Below, in pieces: positions 8,721-14,928 of a DNA stretch of 18,470 bases (the stretch's first letter is position 1; every line of letters starts with the position of its first letter). Below the pieces are notes generated by a model, which ran no database searches, had not been told where the DNA came from, and saw only the letters and a list, made by a program, of their open reading frames with translations. Both the position numbers and the translations under genes were made by a program. The stretch comes from Cytophagia bacterium (GTDB lineage Bacteria; Bacteroidota; Bacteroidia; Cytophagales; Cyclobacteriaceae), in assembly GCA_013373005.1 (NCBI GenBank), contig JABXIP010000384.1, positions 1-18,470 on the forward strand, given 5' to 3'.

Positions 8721-9965
8721 TTAATAGTGGCACTTAGCACATTCCAAACCACCGATGTCAGCTACTTTCATTGGCGTACCTGAGTTATTGTTGTGCAACT
8801 CAACCAATTTATCGTAGTAACCATTGCCTTGAGTATTCAAGCTGGTATTTCTGTGACAGTCGATACACCATCCCATAGTAAGTGGAGCATGTTGCTTCAC
8901 TACAGCCATTTCCTGAATCTCACCATGACAAGTTTGGCATTCAATACCACCAACCTTCACGTGTTGTGAGTGGTTGAAGTAAGCCAAATCAGGTAGGTTA
9001 TGAATTCTCACCCACTCTATTGGCTTGCCACTCTCTTGAGCAGCGTAAAGTTTTTGAATCTCAGGCGAATCAGTCTTAATGAAGCTGTGGCAGTTCATAC
9101 AGATATTCACCGATGGAATGTTGGCCGATTTTCCAATCTCAACACCAGTATGGCAATACTGACAAGCGATTTCATAATCGCCAGCGTGAATTTTGTGAGA
9201 GAAGGCAATAGGCTGCTCAGGCTGATATCCTTGCTGCACACCCACTGTATAAAGGCCATCTATTACGTTTTTGGCAGCCAAAGCAATTACCAGGAAGGTA
9301 ATGATTCCAATGACTGTCGGGCTTTTAACAAAAGCCACCAGACTAAATCCTTCATTAACAACATCTTCGTCAGCTTCAGACAATCCTTCTTTGTCTTGAA
9401 GATATCTCTTCAACACGCCTATGATGATCACTAGAACCACAAGGATCAGAATCAGAACTACAACCAACGCTGCTACGATAATATTGAGATAGCTTGAAGG
9501 AACACCGGATCCACCAGCAGCGGCTCCCGATCCATCAGCTGCAACAGCAGTATCCTGGGCTGGAGGATTTTCCTCAACATTCCTTACATAGGCCATGATT
9601 GACAATATCTGGGCATCTTCCAGATCGTAAGGCGCCATCGGCACTTTGTTAAACTCATTGAATAGAGCAACGGCCTGAGCATCTCCAGCTGCTACAAGCG
9701 CTTGAGAGTTTTTCACCCACTTGTAAATCCAGTCAATCTCTCTTCTGTCGTAAACTCCAGCCAGAGCCGGACCCACCAACTTAGATTCTACCTTGTGACA
9801 GGTATTACATTGATATTCACTGAATAGCTGCTCTCCCTGAGAAATAATTTCAGGATCAGTTGGAACAGCATCTCTTTGGGCGAAAACCTGCTTCCCAGAA
9901 AAAACAAAACAGCATACTAGGAGGCATGCTGTCGCATAACGGACAATGGTTGTTTTGGCTACCAT
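8721..9965 (-). CDS. actA: Alternative complex III multiheme cytochrome c ActA with N-terminal cytochrome c domain
   Basis: ActA is the multiheme subunit that carries electrons within alternative complex III toward the oxidase. From the ATG at 9965 the protein is 414 residues. It begins with a clean signal peptide ending FAQ (residue 30), then a monoheme cytochrome c domain (CNTCH at 53-57, later KVPMAPY as a likely Met ligand). A Gly/Ala/Ser linker and two hydrophobic segments (about 160-185 and 218-234) follow. The pentaheme domain has CxxCH motifs at 268, 289, 343, 367 and 409, and the last motif ends one residue before the C-terminus. An upstream in-frame ATG at 10010 would add 15 residues, but it sits at or before the predicted transcription start, so I reject it. 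This is the first gene of the act-cox operon. The six-heme total is clear; how common the extra N-terminal heme domain is I cannot judge from the sequence. Confidence 0.94.
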   Translation of the reverse strand: MVAKTTIVRYATACLLVCCFVFSGKQVFAQRDAVPTDPEIISQGEQLFSEYQCNTCHKVESKLVGPALAGVYDRREIDWIYKWVKNSQALVAAGDAQAVALFNEFNKVPMAPYDLEDAQILSIMAYVRNVEENPPAQDTAVAADGSGAAAGGSGVPSSYLNIIVAALVVVLILILVVLVIIIGVLKRYLQDKEGLSEADEDVVNEGFSLVAFVKSPTVIGIITFLVIALAAKNVIDGLYTVGVQQGYQPEQPIAFSHKIHAGDYEIACQYCHTGVEIGKSANIPSVNICMNCHSFIKTDSPEIQKLYAAQESGKPIEWVRIHNLPDLAYFNHSQHVKVGGIECQTCHGEIQEMAVVKQHAPLTMGWCIDCHRNTSLNTQGNGYYDKLVELHNNNSGTPMKVADIGGLECAKCHY

Positions 9966-10014
9966 GTAAAGTCTTTTTTTAATCACAGATTGTCTCAGTT
10001 GTAGAAACACGTGG

Positions 10015-10045
10015 CAAAGGTAGTATCGGACGTCCTTATTTCAAA
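10015..10045 (-). promoter_or_regulatory. Bacteroidota-type promoter of the act-cox operon
   Basis: Read on the minus strand, TTTG (10045-10042) is followed by a 19-bp spacer and TACCTTTG (10022-10015). This is a full match to the TTTG / TAnnTTTG promoter consensus of Bacteroidota. Transcription would start near 10008-10012, leaving a leader of about 45 nt before the ATG at 9965. It is the only good promoter seen for the eight-gene operon. Confidence 0.8.
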
Positions 10046-10500
10046 TAAAATTTTAAGAGTGAATTACTCAATTCCTGCCGTCAATATGTCAATATAACAT
10101 ATTGATTAACAGAAGATTGAATCTATTATAAGGAGTGATTAATTTATTTAGAATCAATATAAATAGTAAGCAATATTGAACCAACTGAAACCTTTTGATT
10201 TGTCCGATTTAGGACTGTCAAGGAATGGATAAAATCAAAAATATCTGTAAAAATATTTTAATACAGAAGTGGAGAGCAACAAGACCTATTCACCTAAATC
10301 ATGTAAAATACTTGAAACCAAATGGATAGTTAATCATATAGGTTCTACACCTATTGACAGATATAAATCTGATAGAGATGAACAAAATGACGAGATCTCA
10401 ATCGTCTCAATGACCCAATCTATAATAGAATTCAAATACAACGTGAAAATCTAGCTTTATCAGGTACGTGCAGAAAGGTTTTAAAGTCGATTAACTAATC
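10046..10500. other. AT-rich intergenic region upstream of the act operon, no convincing gene
   Basis: About 450 bp separate the act promoter from the tRNA-Cys region. The stretch is clearly more AT-rich than its surroundings. It contains the inverted repeat at 10081-10105 and a small hairpin (CAGAT/ATCTG near 10360). One 61-codon plus-strand frame (10269-10454) starts with GTG. It has no recognisable domain and no promoter match, and I do not call it a gene. Confidence 0.6.
10081..10105. promoter_or_regulatory. 9-bp-arm inverted repeat upstream of the act promoter
   Basis: TCAATATGT and ACATATTGA are perfect inverted arms separated by 7 bp. The site lies 36 bp upstream of the TTTG element, roughly 70-95 bp before the expected transcription start. 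The position would suit a dimeric activator or repressor, but no regulator is identified. In AT-rich sequence a repeat of this length can arise by chance. Confidence 0.4.
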
Positions 10501-10502
10501 AA

Positions 10503-10530
10503 AAAAGGGTAGCCTTTTGACTACCCTTTT
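10503..10530 (-). terminator. Duplicated copy of the tRNA-Cys terminator
   Basis: A hairpin with stem GGGTAG/CTACCC plus A/T extensions and an 8-nt loop. It lies in a 39-bp stretch (10501-10539) identical to 10759-10797 next to the intact tRNA-Cys. It now follows a broken tRNA copy, so it is probably a by-product of the duplication, though it could still end transcription on the minus strand. Confidence 0.7.
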
Positions 10531-10534
10531 CCTG

Positions 10535-10673
10535 AGGCGTGAGCGGATTACTCGTACCCACTGGCATACCCCACTACCCCTCGTGAATCTCCGCTGCGCT
10601 ACGATTTCGAACCGCTGTACAAGGTTTTGCAGACCTCTGCCTTCCCGATAGCTATCGGGAACTCGGCAACAGC
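10535..10673 (-). pseudogene. tRNA-Cys pseudogene with two insertions
   Basis: Pieces of tRNA-Cys are recognisable in order: the 3' acceptor/T-arm start (10535-10549), T-arm through anticodon arm (10606-10642, matching 10807-10843 of the intact gene), and D-arm/5' acceptor (10662-10673). The gene is interrupted by a 58-bp insert in the T-loop (10550-10607). In the D-loop four bases (GGCT of the intact gene) are replaced by a palindrome. One C is missing from the acceptor stem and the 5' GGC end is lost. It cannot fold as a normal tRNA. Confidence 0.85.
10642..10661. repeat. 20-bp perfect palindrome inside the broken tRNA-Cys copy
   Basis: TTCCCGATAGCTATCGGGAA is a perfect palindrome. It sits in the D-loop of the pseudo-tRNA and occurs again, with one mismatch, at the equivalent place in a second fragment (10905-10924). 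It looks like a dispersed REP-like palindrome, which is an inference. Confidence 0.8.
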
Positions 10674-10760
10674 TTAAAACAGTAATCAAATCGATAAGTA
10701 TCCAGATGTCTGGGTGCAATACTTATTGGAAATTAGCAATGAATCAGTAGCAGGTAATAA

Positions 10761-10788
10761 AAAAGGGTAGCCTTTTGACTACCCTTTT
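10761..10788 (-). terminator. Intrinsic terminator of tRNA-Cys
   Basis: On the minus strand, four bases after the mature tRNA 3' end, AAAAGGGTAG and CTACCCTTTT form a 10-bp stem with an 8-nt loop, followed by a T-rich tail. The hairpin is nearly symmetric and could also work on the plus strand. Confidence 0.82.
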
Positions 10789-10792
10789 CCTG

Positions 10793-10863
10793 AGGCGCTG
10801 AGCGGATTCGAACCGCTGTACAAGGTTTTGCAGACCTCTGCCTAGCCACTCGGCCACAGCGCC
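10793..10863 (-). tRNA. tRNA-Cys (anticodon GCA)
   Basis: A 71-nt cloverleaf on the minus strand. The acceptor stem is GGCGCTG/CAGCGCC with discriminator T, as expected for Cys. The anticodon stem is AGGT/ACCT around loop CTGCAAA, giving anticodon GCA, and the T-arm is GCGGTTCGAATCCGC. The D-loop has GTGG with the usual GG pair. No CCA is encoded. It is the only intact copy among three related sequences between 10501 and 10940. Confidence 0.97.
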
Positions 10864-10895
10864 ATTTTATGTTAATTCAAAATACTTTGCTTTAA

Positions 10896-10939
10896 ACCTC
10901 TGCCTTTCCGATAGCTATCGGGAACTCGGCCTCAGCGCC
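10896..10939 (-). pseudogene. tRNA-Cys 5'-half fragment carrying the palindrome
   Basis: On the minus strand the fragment starts with the acceptor strand GGCGCTG, then AG in place of TG, the D-stem GGCCGAGT, the palindrome in the D-loop, and AGGCAGAGGT of the D/anticodon arms. It then degenerates; weak similarity may extend to about 10886 across the anticodon loop. No T-arm or 3' acceptor strand is present. It lies 32 bp upstream of the intact tRNA. Confidence 0.8.
10905..10924. repeat. Second copy of the 20-bp palindrome (one mismatch)
   Basis: TTTCCGATAGCTATCGGGAA differs from the copy at 10642-10661 at one base. It sits at the identical point of the tRNA-Cys D-loop, between the ACTCGG and CCTCTGCCT blocks (plus-strand reading). 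Confidence 0.8.
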
Positions 10940-11008
10940 ATATTTTGGAAGCGCAAATTTAGAGATAATCACCAATTGCGCCAATAAATCTGAAACTATG
11001 TCAGATAA

Positions 11009-11038
11009 AAAAGCATCCCGATTTCTCGGGATGCTTTT
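11009..11038 (-). terminator. Strong intrinsic terminator of rpsA
   Basis: A 13-bp perfect stem (AAAAGCATCCCGA with its complement) and 4-nt loop, 17 bp past the rpsA stop, followed on the minus strand by an uninterrupted T-run. Confidence 0.92.
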
Positions 11039-11055
11039 AGTATATCTACAACTGA

Positions 11056-13041
11056 TTAAGCCTCAGTCGATTCTTCTGCGTCATCGGCAGCCTCTTCAGT
11101 TTTGGCAGCCTTTTTCTTAGCATCGGCAGCTTTCTTCTCATTAGCTTTCTTGGTGTTATCTTCCATTTCAGCTTTCAATGCAGAAAGTGCATCCAAGTCA
11201 CCTAGCGTAGCAGACTCTACAGGAGCCATTTTCGCTTTCGGTGCACCACCACTCTTCTTCTTAGGAGCTGGTTTCTCAGCTGCCTCAGGGTTGTGAATGT
11301 TAGTGTGAGACATTACAATTCTCTTATCATCTTTAGAGAATTCAACTACAGCGAAATCAAGAGTTTCACCTACCTCAACGTTAGAACCGTCTTCTTTCTT
11401 AAGGTTTCTGTTAGTAGCAACACCTTCAAGACCGTAAGGCAACTCAAGAGTAGCACCTTTATCGTTCTTAGAGATTACAGTAGACTTGTGTACAGAACCC
11501 GGAGTAAATACTGTTTCGAAAGTATCCCAAGGATTCTCTTCTAGCTGCTTGTGACCAAGAGCCAATCTTCTGTTTTCGATGTCCAACTCAAGAACCTGAA
11601 CTTCAAGCTCATCACCTACTTTCACGAATTCAGAAGGGTGCTTGATTTTCTTAGTCCAAGAAAGATCAGAAACGTGTACCAAACCATCGATACCTTCTTC
11701 TAGCTCAATGAACAAGCCGAAGTTAGTAAGGTTTCTAACGATGCCTGTGTGGTTAGTACCTACACCGTATTTAGTCAATACGTCAGACTTAGTCCAAGGA
11801 TCTTCAGTCAATTGCTTGATACCCAAAGACATTTTTCTTTCCTCTCTATCAAGAGTCAATACTACTGCTTCTAGCTCATCGCCAATGCTGATGAAGTCTT
11901 GAGGGTTTCTCAAGTGCTGAGACCAAGACATTTCAGATACGTGGATCAGACCTTCAACACCTGGAAGAAGCTCTAGGAAAGCACCGTAATCTGCAACATT
12001 TACAATAGAACCTTTCACTTTAGAACCTACCTCAATAGTAGACTCTAGTTTATCCCAAGGGTGCTCAGTCAATTGCTTCATACCCAATGAGATTCTTTTC
12101 TTATCATCATCGAAGTCAAGAACAACAACGTTCACTTTCTCGTCAAGGCTCAATACCTCAGACGGATCGTTGATTCTACCCCATGAGATATCAGTAATGT
12201 GAAGTAGACCATCAACACCACCCAAGTCGATGAATACACCGAAGTTGGTCATGTTCTTGATCACGCCTTCTAGTACCTGACCTTTCTCAAGGTTCTCAAG
12301 AATCTCAGCTTTTTGTTGCTCTAGATCTTTCTCGATCAATACTTTGTGAGATACTACAACGTTGTCGTTAGAGTAGTTGATTTTCACAACTTTAACCTCC
12401 ATTTTCTTACCTACGAAAACATCGAAATCTCTAATTGGCTTCACATCGATTTGTGAACCTGGAAGGAATGATTCTACACCGTAGATATCTACGATCAAAC
12501 CACCTTTGGTTCTTCTCTTCACGAAACCTTCAATTACTTTATCGTTATCCAGACCGTCTTGGATAAGCTCCCAAGCTCTAACGATTTTGGCTTTTCTTCT
12601 AGAAAGTACAAGCTGACCAAGAGCGTTTTCTTGCTCTTCGATGTATACTTCAATCTGATCACCAACTTTCAAATCTGGAGTATCTCTGAATTCAGAGGCA
12701 CTTACCAAACCATCTGATTTGTAACCGATGTTCAACACAACGTCTCTGTCACCGATAGAAACTACAGTAGCCTTAATGGTCTGCTTTTCTTCGATAGAGT
12801 TCAAAGTGTCTTCGTACATCGCAGACAACTCTTCTTTTTTCTTCTTAGAGTAGCCTTCTCCAAAACCTCTGGTTTCGAAATCTTCCCAGTTAAAGTCACC
12901 GGCTTCAGCTTTAGCAGCCTTAGGTTTTGATTCTTTTTTTGCAGCTTTTTCTTCTGAAGCAGGCGCTTCTTCTACTGCAACTTCTGCTTGAGGAGTAGTT
13001 TGTTCTTCTACTGCCTCAGGTGCTTTTTGTTCTTCTGACAT
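11056..13041 (-). CDS. rpsA: 30S ribosomal protein S1
   Basis: S1 binds mRNA on the small ribosomal subunit and helps initiation, especially on structured leaders. The 661-residue protein has six S1/OB-fold repeats. They begin at about 87 (IKATVVSIGDRDVVLNIGY), 172, 258 (GVIKNMTNFGVFIDLGG), 343, 430 (GIVRNLTNFGLFIELEEG) and 517. Domains 3-5 are the most canonical RNA-binding copies. A ~55-residue N-terminal extension rich in Ala/Glu/Lys and an ~85-residue Lys/Ala/Glu C-terminal tail flank the core, making it longer than the ~557-residue E. coli protein. It is an isolated transcription unit with its own promoter, structured leader and terminator. No Shine-Dalgarno sequence is seen before the ATG at 13041, as usual in this phylum. 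Confidence 0.96.
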   Translation of the reverse strand: MSEEQKAPEAVEEQTTPQAEVAVEEAPASEEKAAKKESKPKAAKAEAGDFNWEDFETRGFGEGYSKKKKEELSAMYEDTLNSIEEKQTIKATVVSIGDRDVVLNIGYKSDGLVSASEFRDTPDLKVGDQIEVYIEEQENALGQLVLSRRKAKIVRAWELIQDGLDNDKVIEGFVKRRTKGGLIVDIYGVESFLPGSQIDVKPIRDFDVFVGKKMEVKVVKINYSNDNVVVSHKVLIEKDLEQQKAEILENLEKGQVLEGVIKNMTNFGVFIDLGGVDGLLHITDISWGRINDPSEVLSLDEKVNVVVLDFDDDKKRISLGMKQLTEHPWDKLESTIEVGSKVKGSIVNVADYGAFLELLPGVEGLIHVSEMSWSQHLRNPQDFISIGDELEAVVLTLDREERKMSLGIKQLTEDPWTKSDVLTKYGVGTNHTGIVRNLTNFGLFIELEEGIDGLVHVSDLSWTKKIKHPSEFVKVGDELEVQVLELDIENRRLALGHKQLEENPWDTFETVFTPGSVHKSTVISKNDKGATLELPYGLEGVATNRNLKKEDGSNVEVGETLDFAVVEFSKDDKRIVMSHTNIHNPEAAEKPAPKKKSGGAPKAKMAPVESATLGDLDALSALKAEMEDNTKKANEKKAADAKKKAAKTEEAADDAEESTEA

Positions 13042-13068
13042 GATATTATCGCTCTGTGATTACTCCAT

Positions 13069-13146
13069 TTCGCTGCCCAGAGCGCTCAGCGAAGGATTTT
13101 TGTTCAACATCTCCGGTAAACCGGAACCGCTTCGTCCGAAACGGAC
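13069..13146 (-). promoter_or_regulatory. Structured 5' leader of rpsA
   Basis: The ~100-nt untranslated leader can form three hairpins in the order transcribed: GTCCG/CGGAC (13146-13134, at or next to the predicted transcript 5' end), TCCGG/CCGGA with a 4-nt loop (13125-13112), and TTCGCTG/CAGCGAA with an 11-nt loop (13093-13069). Ribosomal protein genes are often controlled by such leaders, so feedback by S1 is plausible. No match to a named leader family is claimed. Confidence 0.5.
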
Positions 13147-13148
13147 TG

Positions 13149-13156
13149 CAAAGGTA
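13149..13156 (-). promoter_or_regulatory. TAnnTTTG promoter element of rpsA
   Basis: TACCTTTG on the minus strand, followed by C, is identical to the -7 element of the act promoter. The upstream -33 element is weak (TTTC about 17 bp away). It predicts a start near 13145 and a ~100-nt leader. Confidence 0.6.
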
Positions 13157-13203
13157 AGGATTAATTTGATATTGAAATAATTTGTTGATTTGATAATTGG
13201 AGT

Positions 13204-13287
13204 GGAGCTGGAAGCTAGAGGCTTGAAGCCGGAAGTCCGAAGTTGGAGGTCAGAAGCTGGAGGCTGGAAGCGAGATGCTTGAAGCTG
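13204..13287. repeat. Twelve degenerate 7-bp tandem repeats (GARGYYN)
   Basis: Twelve consecutive heptamers, such as GAAGCTG, GAGGCTT, GAAGCCG, GAAGTCC, GATGCTT. All have G at positions 1 and 4, nearly all A at position 2 and purine at 3, then mostly pyrimidines at 5-6 and a variable base at 7. It lies between the rpsA promoter and the PhnA-like gene and does not belong to an evident reading frame. The rest of 13157-13420 shows no gene or clear promoter. Confidence 0.85.
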
Positions 13288-13420
13288 TGAACAACTTCAC
13301 TTCTCGTCCTGCGCGAAGCCAAAGGATCGGCCTGAATGAAGGCTAGCCATTCAAAACACGAAGCTAACCTCACAGTCTTCAGCCAATTTCTCTAAATTCG
13401 CCAGCCTAAAATCTAAGATC

Positions 13421-13756
13421 ATGTCAGAGTTTCCTCCTTGCCCAGAATGTAAATCGCCTTATGCCTACCCTACCGGGCAATCACTCATGTGCCCAGAATG
13501 TGGTCACGAATGGAAACCGGGTGAAGAGGCAGCTGAAGACGAAAATATAGTCAAAGACTCCAATGGCAACGTTCTGGTAGATGGTGACTCTGTAGTGGTG
13601 ATCAAAGATCTACCGGTAAAAGGCATGCCAAAACCGGTAAAGGCCGGCACTAAAGTAAAGAACATCAGATTGGTGGAAGGCGACCACAATATCGACTGCA
13701 AAATAGACGGCTTTGGCTCTATGGCCCTGAAGTCTGAGTTTGTTAGAAAAGCGTAA
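13421..13756 (+). CDS. yjdM: PhnA/YjdM family zinc-ribbon protein
   Basis: A small cytoplasmic protein of the PhnA/YjdM family, historically named for alkylphosphonate uptake although its function is not established. The 111-residue protein matches the family length. It has an N-terminal zinc ribbon with two CPEC knuckles (residues 7-10 and 24-27) followed by GHEW. A C-terminal beta-rich domain contains the conserved DGDSVVVIKDLPVKG and KGT/AGTKVKNIRLV-type segments. It stands alone with no phosphonate genes nearby, so the historical name says little about its job here. The ATG at 13421 begins directly before the family-typical start of the ribbon. A weak TAAATTCG (13393-13400) could be a -7 element. 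Confidence 0.92.
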   Translation: MSEFPPCPECKSPYAYPTGQSLMCPECGHEWKPGEEAAEDENIVKDSNGNVLVDGDSVVVIKDLPVKGMPKPVKAGTKVKNIRLVEGDHNIDCKIDGFGSMALKSEFVRKA

Positions 13757-13781
13757 AGTAGGAAGACGGAGGTCGGAAATT

Positions 13782-13879
13782 GCGCTAGTTCGCAATGTAG
13801 TGCGGATTCCTCTTATCCTTTAGTAACACATCATGTGTCACGGAAGATAAGCACTCACTGCAAGTGAGCGCTAGTTAGA
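13782..13879. repeat. Dispersed ~95-bp repeat, copy 1 (between yjdM and the lipoprotein gene)
   Basis: This copy shares two long blocks with 14929-15027: GCAATGTAGTGCGGA near its left end, and a ~37-bp right block from GGAAGATAAGCACTCACTG to the end with one difference. The middle is less conserved but keeps a CACA-CATGTG core. GCGCTAGTT occurs as a 9-bp direct repeat at both ends (13782-13790, 13868-13876). The right block contains a CTCACT/AGTGAG hairpin. No reading frame is present, so it resembles a small non-coding mobile or REP-like repeat. Confidence 0.8.
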
Positions 13880-13975
13880 GGACGGAGGAGGATTTACTCT
13901 ATTGGTTCCAAGATCTATTTTCTTAATAATCAGGCTTTTTGCAATATTGTATATCCATTTCTAAACTATGCCATC

Positions 13976-14911
13976 ATGAGAAGCACACCAATCTTTATAA
14001 TACTCACTTTATATTTAGTCTCCTGCTCAGGTGGTTCTGACAATCCAAGCACACCCAATCAACCATCTATTTCAGGTACTGTTTCAGGTGATGGGAATGT
14101 AGCAGGCATTACTATTAATATTAGCAACTCCAGTGTTGTCACCGATCAAAGCGGAAACTACGCAGCAGAGGTTAGCAATGGAACTTATGAGGTAGTGCCT
14201 GAAGAAGACGGTTATCTATTCGAGCCTGAGAGCCGAACAGTAGTTGTTTCTGATGCACCTCAAGAGAATGTCGATTTTATTGCTCATACCACGGACGACA
14301 TCATGGCCTTTAACTTAAGTTGGGATCTTTTAAACCCTTCGGTGCAGAATGTAGAAGAAAACACCTCTTCTAAACTGAATTTAGCATTAGCGGAAAATGC
14401 TCTTTGGTATGAAGGCAATCAGGGTGGACTCGTGTATCGTTATGTAAAAGGTAATTTCACACTCTCCGCAACCGTATCTGTACGAAAAACCAGCGATGCC
14501 GACAGCCCTGTTGAATGTGATGTTTGTCTGGGAGGATTGATGGCGAGAAACCCGAATAGCTCACAAGGTCAAAACTACGTTCATATTGTCTCCGGAAATA
14601 CCCCGCAAGGTTTGGGATACGAAACAAAGAACACAACTAACAGCGCCTCACCTTTTGAAGCAAGTGCCGATGGCACTACCGACCACGACCTACGCATATG
14701 CCGAGATGGCAGTACTTTTAGGCTATATCAGCGTACCGTAGGAACAAGCACCTGGAACCTTGCCGCTACTTACGATAGACCCGATCTACCAGCTACTCTT
14801 CAGGTTGGTTTCAATATTTATACTGCCCAAAGTGGGGCGCTGGCTGACCTTAGAACAATCTTCGAAAATGTTCAGCTACAGACATTTGAGGGTTCACCGG
14901 GTTGCCAATAG
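13976..14911 (+). CDS. Predicted lipoprotein with carboxypeptidase-regulatory-like and lectin/glucanase-like domains
   Basis: The 311-residue protein starts with a lipoprotein signal whose lipobox LVSC places the lipidated Cys at 17, followed by SGGSDN. It is therefore anchored in an envelope membrane, probably the outer one. Residues ~31-100 look like a carboxypeptidase-regulatory/prealbumin-like beta-sandwich: ISGTVSGDG, then the DQSGNYAAEVSNGTYEVVP pattern. Residues ~112-305 are a beta-rich region resembling concanavalin-like lectin/glucanase domains (DUF1349-like: an ALWYEG motif, then NFTLSATVSV, GGLMARNP, LRICRDGSTFRLYQR). Three Cys (176, 179, 273 region) and one near the end may pair. 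No catalytic residues can be assigned; carbohydrate binding is a guess. It sits alone between the two repeat copies and has no clear promoter match. Confidence 0.85.
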   Translation: MRSTPIFIILTLYLVSCSGGSDNPSTPNQPSISGTVSGDGNVAGITINISNSSVVTDQSGNYAAEVSNGTYEVVPEEDGYLFEPESRTVVVSDAPQENVDFIAHTTDDIMAFNLSWDLLNPSVQNVEENTSSKLNLALAENALWYEGNQGGLVYRYVKGNFTLSATVSVRKTSDADSPVECDVCLGGLMARNPNSSQGQNYVHIVSGNTPQGLGYETKNTTNSASPFEASADGTTDHDLRICRDGSTFRLYQRTVGTSTWNLAATYDRPDLPATLQVGFNIYTAQSGALADLRTIFENVQLQTFEGSPGCQ

Positions 14912-14928
14912 AATTATAAGGGATCACA

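Noticed and set aside
9966..10010. N-terminal extension of ActA from the ATG at 10010
   Set aside because: It begins at the predicted transcription start and precedes a complete signal peptide that starts at 9965.
10269..10454. A 61-codon plus-strand frame in the AT-rich region upstream of actA
   Set aside because: It starts with GTG, has no promoter match and no recognisable motif, and its length is expected by chance in such sequence.
10495..10719. A 74-codon minus-strand frame
   Set aside because: It lies entirely over the tRNA-Cys pseudogene, its terminator copy and the palindrome, so it is a by-product of non-coding sequence.
13204..13287. Possible CRISPR array
   Set aside because: The 7-bp units are contiguous with no spacers, so this is a degenerate tandem repeat and not a CRISPR.
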